Origin: JAAYHV01 sp035268985
Lineage (GTDB): Bacteria; Bacillota; Clostridia; Peptostreptococcales; Anaerovoracaceae
Assembly: GCA_035268985.1 (NCBI GenBank)
Contig: DATFJV010000116.1
Location: 1-12,580 of the forward strand
Direction of reading: 5' to 3'
Length of the DNA stretch: 12,580 nt
Shown here one piece after another: positions 1 to 5,663 of this stretch. How positions within the stretch are numbered: the first letter of the stretch is position 1; each line of letters starts with the position of its first letter. The notes below the pieces were generated by a model, which worked only from the letters and a program-made list of their open reading frames with translations, did not search any database and was not told where the DNA came from. The position numbers and the translations under genes are program-made.

Positions 1-2
1 TG

Positions 3-146
3 TATATAACAGAATCTAATCTCACTACAACTCTAACATTATGTGTCTTTCCTTTTATACTAGGCGACATCTTAAAAATCTTATTGGCATATTTAGTTTT
101 TAAAAGAATTCCTAAGAGATATATAATATCACAGCAAATAAACTAG
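3..146 (+). CDS. bioY: Biotin transporter BioY, C-terminal end (partial)
   Basis: This is the last 47 codons of a gene that enters from the left edge and stops at TAG (144-146). The readable stretch ends with a hydrophobic segment carrying CVFPFILGDILKILLAYLVF and then a basic tail KRIPKRY. That matches the C-terminal signature of BioY, where a P-F-x-x-G-D-x-x-K motif precedes the last membrane helix. BioY is the substrate-binding membrane (S) component of an ECF-type biotin importer. The coding end overlaps the 3' end of the minus-strand NuoE-like remnant. No intrinsic terminator is visible after the stop. The family call rests on a short tail only; the rest lies outside the window. Confidence 0.7.
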   Translation, partial: YITESNLTTTLTLCVFPFILGDILKILLAYLVFKRIPKRYIISQQIN

Positions 147-411
147 GAAAATTTATGAATAAAACAAAAATATTATTCAAAGCTTTACCACTAACTTTTG
201 AGAGGAGCAAATCCATTCTTTCAGCAATAAATATCTGCACTTCCAAAGGTAAGCAGCCAAAGATTACTTGTCCAATATGTAAAATCTGAATTAGATTGCT
301 CTCTTTTTTATCATAATCCTTTATTATATTATCTAATAAGGCATACTTTTCACTTTCAGTCATTTCTTTGCAGCGATTTTTTTCATAAACTTTTACCATA
401 CTATTACCCAA
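112..411 (-). pseudogene. Truncated HndA/NuoE-like (thioredoxin-like [2Fe-2S]) subunit fragment
   Basis: This 99-codon frame begins like the 24-kDa electron-transfer subunit of NADH dehydrogenase or of NAD(P)-dependent [FeFe]-hydrogenase (NuoE/HndA family). Residues 41-75 read IQILHIGQVIFG, LPLEVQIFIAERM and LSKVSG, which resemble the family's N-terminal helical part (LHxAQxxFGYLPxExQxxxAexLxlpxsxVYG). Family members are about 150-160 residues and place four cluster-binding cysteines after this point. Here the similarity stops near position 187, and the remaining ~24 residues are an unrelated hydrophobic run overlapping the antisense end of bioY. All cluster cysteines are therefore missing. 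No continuation is seen in the other minus-strand frames. The frame opens with TTG at 411, but an ATG at 399 is also possible. I read it as a deletion remnant; a small expressed protein cannot be excluded. Confidence 0.6.
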
Positions 412-416
412 CTTTC

Positions 417-468
417 TTTTGTTATAACTTTAACGCTTAATGTTGCAAGCGTCAATTTATTGTAACAA
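417..468. repeat. Large imperfect palindrome upstream of the NuoE-like remnant
   Basis: The outer arms are TTTGTTA (418-424) and TAACAAA (462-468). The inner arms are ACGCTT (433-438) and AAGCGT (447-452), closing an 8-base loop. The segments between outer and inner arms are partly complementary. Neither side ends in a T tract, so it is unlikely to be a terminator. It overlaps a possible minus-strand promoter, so it may be an operator or a remnant of an inserted element. Confidence 0.45.
427..455 (-). promoter_or_regulatory. Possible promoter for the NuoE-like remnant
   Basis: Read on the minus strand, TTGACG (450-455) is followed after 17 bases by TAAAGT (427-432), about 15 bases upstream of the TTG start at 411. 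The -35 matches consensus at 5 of 6 positions and the -10 at 4 of 6. The elements lie inside the palindrome described above. Prediction by eye only. Confidence 0.35.
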
Positions 469-578
469 ATTACTCATTTTGGGCAAAATCGAAAAGCGCC
501 CGCTTATGCATATCTTAGGAACCTTAGCAGACACTTTTTATTCTCTCTTCTATTGTTTAAGGCCCTTTATCGGAATTC

Positions 579-1400
579 TTAAAATGCTGGTAATACCGCA
601 CCTTTGTATTCTTCTTCCATAAAGTCTCTTGCACTTTCACTAGTTAATGCTGAGTAAAGAACTTGAGCAAACTCTTCATTTTCATTACCTTTCTTTACTA
701 CTAAGATATTTGCAAACTCTTCTGCCACCTCGGAATCTACTGATTCAAATGCAATTGCATCACCTGTAGTTAATCCAGCGTCTATAGCATAATTACCATT
801 AATAACTGCAAGAGCTAAATCAGGCAAGCTTCTAGGAATTATTGCAGCTTCAAGTTCAATAATTTCAATCTCATAAGGATTTTCAACTATATCGATTTTT
901 GTAGCCTCTAAACCAACTCCATCTTTTAAAGTTATCACGCCTTCTGCTTGTAGTAGCTGCAATGCTCTAGCTTCATTTGTAGTATCGTTTGGAACTCCCA
1001 CTTTGTCACCTTTTTCTAGGCCTTTTATATCGGTTTTAACACCAACATATATTCCTAAAGGCTCATAATGAATGGCACCAACCGAAGCTAACTTTGTATT
1101 TTTATTATTATTAAAGTCTTCCAAGTATGGTAGATGTTGGAAATAATTGGCATCCAATTCACCTTCATCTACAGTTGTATTTGGTAATACATAATCTTGA
1201 AATTCTACTATTTCCAAAGTGTAGCCCTGTTCTTCCACTTCAGTAGCGATATAGTTCAATATTTCTGCATGGGGAGATGGTGTTGCACCTACTTTTATAA
1301 CTTTATCTTCTGCCTCATCTGAACTATCATTACCACATCCTACTAGTAATAAACTAGACAAAGTAACAACTAATAATAATTTTAAAATATTTTTTTTCAT
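579..1400 (-). CDS. metQ: Methionine ABC transporter substrate-binding lipoprotein MetQ
   Basis: This 273-residue NlpA/MetQ-family lipoprotein would bind methionine outside the membrane and deliver it to MetI-MetN. Residues 1-21 are a lipoprotein signal peptide (MKKN, a hydrophobic run, then LVG) followed by the lipidated Cys22. The mature protein begins with an acidic linker and then VIKVGATPSPHAEILNYI, typical of the family start. Later family motifs include NYFQHLPYLEDF, VGVPNDTTNEARALQLLQ and the SLPDLALAVINGNYA region. Length is normal. It is the last gene of the metNIQ operon, starting 13 bases after metI, with AGAGAGGA as ribosome binding site 8 bases before ATG. No convincing terminator follows it. 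Confidence 0.93.
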   Translation of the reverse strand: MKKNILKLLLVVTLSSLLLVGCGNDSSDEAEDKVIKVGATPSPHAEILNYIATEVEEQGYTLEIVEFQDYVLPNTTVDEGELDANYFQHLPYLEDFNNNKNTKLASVGAIHYEPLGIYVGVKTDIKGLEKGDKVGVPNDTTNEARALQLLQAEGVITLKDGVGLEATKIDIVENPYEIEIIELEAAIIPRSLPDLALAVINGNYAIDAGLTTGDAIAFESVDSEVAEEFANILVVKKGNENEEFAQVLYSALTSESARDFMEEEYKGAVLPAF

Positions 1401-1413
1401 AATTTAATCCTCT

Positions 1414-2061
1414 CTATAATCTGTTATCAATTTTTCTTGCATAACGCATTCCTATTTCTTGCAATACTTGAACTACTATTACTAATATGGCCACTGCCAT
1501 CCACATGATTTCGGCTTCATAATGATATAGACCGTATTTAATTGCTATATCACCTAAGCCGCCACCTCCTATAACTCCTGCCATGGCCGAATATCCCAGT
1601 ATTGTTATAGTAGAAAGAGCCGTACCGACTATTAATGCGGGCTTCGCTTCACTAAGCATTACCTTTAAAATTATCGTCATATTGCTAGCACCCATTGATT
1701 GCGCTGCCTCTATTACACCTGCATCAACTTCTTTGATGGATGATTCAACCATTCGCGCTATAAATGGGGCTGCTGCTACAATAAGCACGAAGATTGTAGC
1801 ATTGGTACCAATTGAAGTCCCTACTACTATTCTAGTCAAAGGAATCATTGCAATAAGGAGTATAAGAAAAGGTACTGACCTTACCACGTTTACCAATAGC
1901 CCGATTATATTATGTAAAATAGGCATAGGATATATACCATCGCTATCAGTTACAACTAACGAAACCCCCAAAGGAAGTCCTATAATATATGCAATTAATG
2001 TAGCTACTATAGTCATATAAATCGTATCCCATAATCCTTGTAAAAACAGTTCCGTCATCAT
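1414..2061 (-). CDS. metI: Methionine ABC transporter permease MetI
   Basis: This 215-residue membrane permease forms the methionine channel as a dimer, driven by MetN. The sequence shows about five hydrophobic segments. A cytoplasmic EAA-type coupling loop (EAAQSMGASNMTIILKVMLS, about residues 118-137) contacts the ATPase. The segment TALSTITILGYSAMAGVIGGGGLGDIAI is highly typical of MetI. Translation is coupled to metN: the start region ATGATG overlaps the metN TGA stop. The strong site GGGAGGTGA lies 4 bases before the first ATG (2061) and 7 before the second (2058), so the second may be the true start. Length matches the family. Confidence 0.94.
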   Translation of the reverse strand: MMTELFLQGLWDTIYMTIVATLIAYIIGLPLGVSLVVTDSDGIYPMPILHNIIGLLVNVVRSVPFLILLIAMIPLTRIVVGTSIGTNATIFVLIVAAAPFIARMVESSIKEVDAGVIEAAQSMGASNMTIILKVMLSEAKPALIVGTALSTITILGYSAMAGVIGGGGLGDIAIKYGLYHYEAEIMWMAVAILVIVVQVLQEIGMRYARKIDNRL

Positions 2062-3074
2062 TTCACCTCCCCAATTTCTTCAAATGCCACATTGTGATCG
2101 ATTAGATAGCCCAGCTGCTTTTTTCTAACATCCTTTTCCTTGGCTAATTCTAATACCATTTGACCTTTATTAACACCTTCAACATTTTGAATATTAGCAT
2201 AGATTATATTCACCGGTACTTTAGAATACACAACCATATTAGATATTATAGGTTCATATGATGTCTTTCCATCAAATACCAATCTAACAAGATTTTCCCC
2301 TGTCAAACCATCGGTTTTTTCTTGGTCAGGAAATACCAACCTTTTAGCTGCTTTAGTCTTTGGTTTAGTAAAAATCTCATCTACCTTGCCCTCTTCGGCG
2401 ATTTCTCCCGCTTCTATTATTGCAACTCTATCGCAAACCTGCTCTATAACACTCATTTCATGAGTTATTATAACTATAGTAATCCCTAAATCTTTATTTA
2501 TGCCCTTTAAAAGCCTTAGTATTGATCTTGTGGTTTTAGGGTCTAAAGCACTTGTTGCCTCGTCACAAAGGAGTACTTTGGGGTTATTCGCTAACGCTCT
2601 AGCTATAGCGACTCTTTGTTTCTGCCCACCTGATAATTGGGACGGATATGAGCTTAATCTATCCCCCAAATCTACCATTTTTAACAACTCAGTTGCTCTA
2701 GCTATAGCATCCTTCTTTTTCATTCCTGCAATTTGTAGGGGAAAGCAAACATTTTCCAATGTATTTTTTTGCATCAATAAGTTAAATTGCTGAAAGATCA
2801 TTGCTATTTCTCTACGTCTTAAATTTAACTCCTTCTTCTTTAAACCAGAAAGCGATTCTCCATTAAATACTACATTTCCAAGTGTTGGCTCTTCTAATAG
2901 GTTAATACATCTTACTAAAGTACTTTTCCCTGCACCACTTAGGCCAATTATCCCATATATTTCACCTTCCTTAACATCAATGCTAATATCATTAAGGGCC
3001 CTTAAAATCCCATCCTTTGTATCAAAGTCTTTAGTAACGTTTTTTAAATTAATTATTGTTTCACTATTTGACAC
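2058..3074 (-). CDS. metN: Methionine ABC transporter ATP-binding protein MetN
   Basis: This 338-residue ATPase powers methionine uptake. Visible motifs are Walker A GLSGAGKS (44-51), Q-loop around Q95-Q96, the ABC signature LSGGQ (147-151) and Walker B VLLCDEATSALD (167-178). The last ~75 residues form the C-terminal NIL (ferredoxin-like) domain that binds methionine and gives trans-inhibition in MetN proteins, so import is probably feedback-controlled at protein level. The GTG start is chosen because AAAGGAG lies 7 bases upstream and the following residues match the family. It is the first gene of metNIQ. Its upstream region carries a Met-rich leader ORF and a terminator, which supports methionine as substrate. 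Confidence 0.95.
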   Translation of the reverse strand: MSNSETIINLKNVTKDFDTKDGILRALNDISIDVKEGEIYGIIGLSGAGKSTLVRCINLLEEPTLGNVVFNGESLSGLKKKELNLRRREIAMIFQQFNLLMQKNTLENVCFPLQIAGMKKKDAIARATELLKMVDLGDRLSSYPSQLSGGQKQRVAIARALANNPKVLLCDEATSALDPKTTRSILRLLKGINKDLGITIVIITHEMSVIEQVCDRVAIIEAGEIAEEGKVDEIFTKPKTKAAKRLVFPDQEKTDGLTGENLVRLVFDGKTSYEPIISNMVVYSKVPVNIIYANIQNVEGVNKGQMVLELAKEKDVRKKQLGYLIDHNVAFEEIGEVK

Positions 3075-3095
3075 TTTTCTTCTCCTTTAATAAAC

Positions 3096-3122
3096 AAAAA
3101 AGCAGGTCATAACGGCCTGCTT
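3096..3122 (-). terminator. Intrinsic terminator (attenuator) between the Met-rich leader ORF and metN
   Basis: On the minus strand AAGCAGG (3122-3116) pairs with CCTGCTT (3106-3100) around a 9-base loop, followed by a run of T (3101-3096). The structure lies between the leader ORF stop (3185) and the metN GTG start (3074). It would therefore stop transcription before metNIQ unless it is prevented from forming. The same structure could also end read-through transcripts from the cobalamin operon. Confidence 0.8.
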
Positions 3123-3137
3123 AGCATTCTTATTACA

Positions 3138-3159
3138 TGAAAATCTACACAGATTTTCA
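3138..3159 (-). other. Hairpin in the metNIQ leader, between leader ORF and terminator
   Basis: TGAAAATCT (3159-3151) is perfectly complementary to AGATTTTCA (3146-3138) around the tetraloop GTGT. A weaker outer helix (CTTAATGC 3171-3164 with GTAATAAG 3136-3129, one mismatch and one G-U) could extend it to just before the terminator arm. It has no T tract of its own. It may be a pause or spacer helix of the attenuator. Confidence 0.6.
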
Positions 3160-3184
3160 ACTAGCATTAAGTTAGATTAAATAC

Positions 3185-3259
3185 CTACATTCGTTTTTTA
3201 GCAGTACACATGCACATGCCCATCATATTCATTTCCATCATCATTTTTCTTATGTACAT
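3185..3259 (-). CDS. Met-rich leader peptide of metNIQ (24 codons, 10 Met)
   Basis: This short ORF encodes MYIRK, then MMMEMNMMGMCMC, then TAKKRM and a TAG stop. Ten of 24 codons are Met and nine of those are internal. It has a strong ribosome binding site (GGAAAGGAG, 3274-3266) 6 bases before ATG. A good sigma-A-type promoter lies just upstream and an intrinsic terminator downstream, before metN. This is the layout of trp/his-type leader peptides. When charged Met-tRNA is scarce the ribosome should stall in the Met run and change leader folding to let transcription continue into metNIQ; this is inference. The codons ACT GCT (19-20) contain CTGCT, complementary to AGCAG in the terminator's 5' arm. 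No S-box or T-box consensus was recognised here. I do not recognise a named family for this peptide. Confidence 0.85.
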   Translation of the reverse strand: MYIRKMMMEMNMMGMCMCTAKKRM

Positions 3260-3265
3260 TGTGAA

Positions 3266-3274
3266 CTCCTTTCC
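3266..3274 (-). promoter_or_regulatory. Ribosome binding site of the Met-rich leader ORF
   Basis: GGAAAGGAG on the minus strand ends 6 bases before the ATG at 3259. It is as strong as the sites of the large genes in the window, which argues that the short ORF is really translated. Confidence 0.8.
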
Positions 3275-3303
3275 TACAAAATATTTAATCTTAAGTTGTA
3301 TAT

Positions 3304-3332
3304 ATATTAGCAGTAAAATTGTGTAATGTCAA
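3304..3332 (-). promoter_or_regulatory. Promoter of the metNIQ leader transcript
   Basis: Minus-strand TTGACA (3332-3327) matches the -35 consensus perfectly. After 17 bases it is followed by TAATAT (3309-3304), which is preceded by TGC as in an extended -10. Transcription should begin near 3297, giving a leader of about 220 bases before metN that contains the leader ORF, hairpin and terminator. Confidence 0.75.
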
Positions 3333-3363
3333 TAATTTATTTTATTATCTTTATCAATTTTTG

Positions 3364-3957
3364 TTAAATTACCTCATATCTATCTGGCTTTCCTTGTTTA
3401 AAGTAAATTTTATAACCTCTCCCTGGCTTTGGCATCCAATCCCACATGTTTTTTGATTCTTCAGGAAAAAGCCTATCAAGACTTGCTGTTATTACCCCTC
3501 CGTGAGCTATTACAATAGAAGGCACAGTATTATTTAAATGATTATCTATAAGCTTGTTCAACCCTTTATATACCCTATTCGCAAAGATTATTTTACTTTC
3601 TCCATTGGGGAATCTGTATTCTAAATCATTTGTATATGCAAAGCGATTAAAATCATCATCGCTTTTAAGCTCATCGTAAGTTTTACATTCATAATCACCA
3701 AAATTCATTTCTCTTAATTCAGGGATTATTGCATGCTCTACTTCACCATATAGCAATTTTAAAGTCTGCTCCGTTCTGGTCATTCCACTTGTATAATAAA
3801 TGGCTTCTTTTTCATGGGGATATAGGCCCTTGTTTTTCAACTTATTTAACTCTTTGATACCTTCATTTACTAAAGGTATATCCACGCTACCATAAAACCA
3901 TTTTTTCTGGTTTCCTTCGGTTATCCCGTGTCTAATAAAACATATGTATGAACTCAT
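3364..3957 (-). CDS. cobC: CobC-like histidine phosphatase (alpha-ribazole phosphatase family)
   Basis: This 197-residue member of the histidine phosphatase (phosphoglycerate mutase-like) superfamily carries the RHG motif at residues 9-11, with His10 as the predicted phosphorylated residue. It also has Arg61 (MTRTEQT), acid Glu83 in PELREMNFGDYE and the second catalytic His152 in VIAHGGV. In cobalamin synthesis CobC removes the 5' phosphate from alpha-ribazole phosphate or adenosylcobalamin phosphate. The assignment to that substrate comes from context: it is the last gene of the cob cluster. The superfamily acts on many phosphoesters, so the enzyme class is safer than the exact substrate. 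AGGAG lies 6 bases before ATG. No clear terminator follows before the met promoter. Confidence 0.82.
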   Translation of the reverse strand: MSSYICFIRHGITEGNQKKWFYGSVDIPLVNEGIKELNKLKNKGLYPHEKEAIYYTSGMTRTEQTLKLLYGEVEHAIIPELREMNFGDYECKTYDELKSDDDFNRFAYTNDLEYRFPNGESKIIFANRVYKGLNKLIDNHLNNTVPSIVIAHGGVITASLDRLFPEESKNMWDWMPKPGRGYKIYFKQGKPDRYEVI

Positions 3958-3966
3958 TCTGTTCTC

Positions 3967-4347
3967 CTATTTAATTTTGTCGGGTATCCCACAAAATATT
4001 CTAACTACTTCATCTGCTTCCTTGCCTAGCATAAGCATAGTTCTTCCCACCATCTCTCTCCAATCTCTTTCTATCCTAATCATGGAAACAACACCTTGGG
4101 TAATGTCATCACATATTATTATTTTATCTCTTAATTTATCCATATTTTTTGAAATTAGTTCTTTTGCTTCAATTTCTTTTTCATTGCATGCATAGATAAA
4201 CTCTTCTAAATTATCAATAACTTTTTTCGAATAATCAATATCGATATTATCCCTTGTACATGTGTATACTTCTTCTTCTTTTAAATCATATTGTTCTAAT
4301 ACATATTCAAGCTTTCCTTGAAAAGCTCCACCAAAAATTAATTTCAT
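3967..4347 (-). CDS. Short CobU-like protein (adenosylcobinamide kinase/guanylyltransferase family)
   Basis: This small protein (126 residues from the ATG at 4347) starts with MKLIFGGAFQGKLEYV, a P-loop-like GGxxxGK near residues 6-12. Its C-terminal half (IICDDITQGVVSM, REMVGRTMLMLGKEADEVVRIFCGIP) resembles the C-terminal part of CobU (SxEVGxGxVP, RxFRDxxGRLNQxLAxxADEVxxVxxG). The CobU segment with the guanylylated histidine (RHxxRR) is absent, and the P-loop lacks the usual Ser/Thr after Lys. A full-length CobU is encoded two genes upstream, so this is a second, reduced paralogue; its activity is unknown. The ATG is preferred over a GTG at 4350 because AGGAG lies 5 bases before the ATG but only 2 before the GTG. 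It sits between cobS and cobC. Confidence 0.7.
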   Translation of the reverse strand: MKLIFGGAFQGKLEYVLEQYDLKEEEVYTCTRDNIDIDYSKKVIDNLEEFIYACNEKEIEAKELISKNMDKLRDKIIICDDITQGVVSMIRIERDWREMVGRTMLMLGKEADEVVRIFCGIPDKIK

Positions 4348-4355
4348 CACAACTC

Positions 4356-5111
4356 CTAAATAAATATTAATAAAATAACTGCTGCAAGTTCGGAGACAAC
4401 AATGGACATACCTGCAATATCCCCAGAATAACCGCCTAATTGGTTCTTTCCATATATTGATGTTAAAAATCCGGCTATATATGCAACGGCAAATACGGCT
4501 AGAACTTCAAATACTTCTGAAGTAATAAGGATGGCCAATGTCAAAAATATTAAAGTCTGTATCAGTGTAAGCACCTTTTCGATTATGCTTTTACCCATCT
4601 GATAATCCCCTGCAAACTGGCTATGTCCAATGGGTTTGAACGACATTACTGAAAAAGATGCTATACTTCTGCTAGCGATTGGAATTATAAAAAAACTCCA
4701 CTTGTTTGCAAAAACGGCACCACTCATCATTGCTGTATACATGCATAAAACCAACATTACAAGGGCAATTACAGCAAAAGCCCCAACGCTAGAATCCTTA
4801 AGAATCCTTTGTCTATCCTCAAGAGGTCTTCTGGACATAATTGCATCTGTGCAATCCATAAAACCATCTAAATGAAAAAACCCAGAAACTCTATAAGGAT
4901 AGAGCATCATCAAAAATGCCGCGAATATAACTGGCATATCTATGTTAATTATAATTGCTAAAAGAAGCATCCAAACAGCTCCAATTACCGCTCCTATTGA
5001 AGGCAATAATGCTATCATGACCCCTCTTGAATTTTCGTCCCATTTTTTATATGGACAAGGCAATGCCAAAAAATTGCTCCATGCCATAAAAAATCCTGTA
5101 ACTATTTTCAT
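4356..5111 (-). CDS. cobS: Adenosylcobinamide-GDP ribazoletransferase (cobalamin synthase) CobS
   Basis: This 251-residue integral membrane enzyme joins adenosylcobinamide-GDP to alpha-ribazole (or its phosphate), completing the nucleotide loop of cobalamin. Family motifs are visible: LALPCPYKKWDENSRG near the N terminus, SGFFHLDGFMDCTDAIMS (about 76-93) with conserved acidic residues D82, D86 and D89, and ILKDSSVGAFA (103-113). The C-terminal segment YGKNQLGGYSGDIAG is also typical. Several hydrophobic helices span the rest. Length is normal. AGGAG lies upstream of ATG within the end of cobU, and the stop is adjacent to the ribosome binding site of the short CobU-like gene, indicating a single transcript. 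Confidence 0.93.
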   Translation of the reverse strand: MKIVTGFFMAWSNFLALPCPYKKWDENSRGVMIALLPSIGAVIGAVWMLLLAIIINIDMPVIFAAFLMMLYPYRVSGFFHLDGFMDCTDAIMSRRPLEDRQRILKDSSVGAFAVIALVMLVLCMYTAMMSGAVFANKWSFFIIPIASRSIASFSVMSFKPIGHSQFAGDYQMGKSIIEKVLTLIQTLIFLTLAILITSEVFEVLAVFAVAYIAGFLTSIYGKNQLGGYSGDIAGMSIVVSELAAVILLIFI

Positions 5112-5120
5112 TTCCCACTC

Positions 5121-5651
5121 CTATTTATGAACCTTTGTGAATCCATATGCTACTTCTATAACTTTGTCACATGATTTTGCCAAAGTCCTGTCTAGTCTAG
5201 CTAAACTTTCTCGGTATTTATCTGTTAAATCATCAAAATTATTGGAATCAGAATACAAATAATCAGAAACAAATACCGTATTGTTTGATGTTTTACAAAA
5301 CTCTTCTAACTCTGAAGATATTTTATTCCCCGCGTTTAAAACGGGTTCACCATTAATAGGAAACATCTCGTTCATGAGAAGCGCTGTAACACTGTCAAAA
5401 AGAAATACACCGTTTTTATCAGCTTTATCAAAAACATTCAAGATGTTGGTAGGCTGCTCTATTGTAATATAACCCCAACCATCTCTTTCTCTCATATGTC
5501 TTTCTATTCTAATATGATCTTCTTCATCTGTGGGAATCATCGTCGCTATATAATATAGTGGAAGACCATTTTTCTCTGCTATTTCTTTTGTAATATGCTG
5601 AGCATAATATGACTTTCCGTTTTTGCAACCGCCACTAATAAAACAGTTCAT
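5121..5651 (-). CDS. cobU: Adenosylcobinamide kinase / adenosylcobinamide-phosphate guanylyltransferase CobU
   Basis: This protein (176 residues from the ATG at 5651) phosphorylates adenosylcobinamide and then transfers GMP to it, making the GDP-activated substrate of CobS. It shows a P-loop GGCKNGKS (residues 7-14), the segment IRIERHMRERDGWGYITIEQP with His52 at the position of the guanylylated histidine, FDSVTALLMNEMF and the C-terminal YRESLARLDRTLAKSCDKVIEVAYG. An in-frame GTG at 5657 would add two residues, but it overlaps the ribosome binding site GGGAG. That site is correctly spaced (5 bases) for the ATG. It follows cobT by 12 bases. Confidence 0.92.
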   Translation of the reverse strand: MNCFISGGCKNGKSYYAQHITKEIAEKNGLPLYYIATMIPTDEEDHIRIERHMRERDGWGYITIEQPTNILNVFDKADKNGVFLFDSVTALLMNEMFPINGEPVLNAGNKISSELEEFCKTSNNTVFVSDYLYSDSNNFDDLTDKYRESLARLDRTLAKSCDKVIEVAYGFTKVHK

Positions 5652-5663
5652 TAACACTCCCTT

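Noticed and set aside
492..505. Terminator after metQ
   Set aside because: On the minus strand AAGC-GGGC-GCTT followed by TT gives only a 4-bp stem and a broken T run, too weak to call as a terminator.
440..622. Plus-strand open frame of 60 codons
   Set aside because: It overlaps the palindrome and the 3' end of metQ antisense, and has no recognisable motif or good ribosome binding site.
1583..2020. Long plus-strand open frame of 145 codons
   Set aside because: It is antisense to metI, which has strong family identity and codon support; the plus-strand product has no recognisable features.
3185..3259. Met/Cys-rich peptide as a copper-binding or metal-chaperone peptide
   Set aside because: Met and Cys clusters can bind Cu(I), but there is no signal peptide or metal gene nearby. 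The position between promoter and terminator of a methionine transporter operon fits attenuation far better.
3075..3300. S-box (SAM) riboswitch or T-box leader before metN
   Set aside because: I looked for the T-box AGGGTGGNACCGCG sequence and for the S-box conserved core and saw neither. The leader is largely taken up by the Met-rich ORF and simple hairpins. A covariance model search would be decisive.
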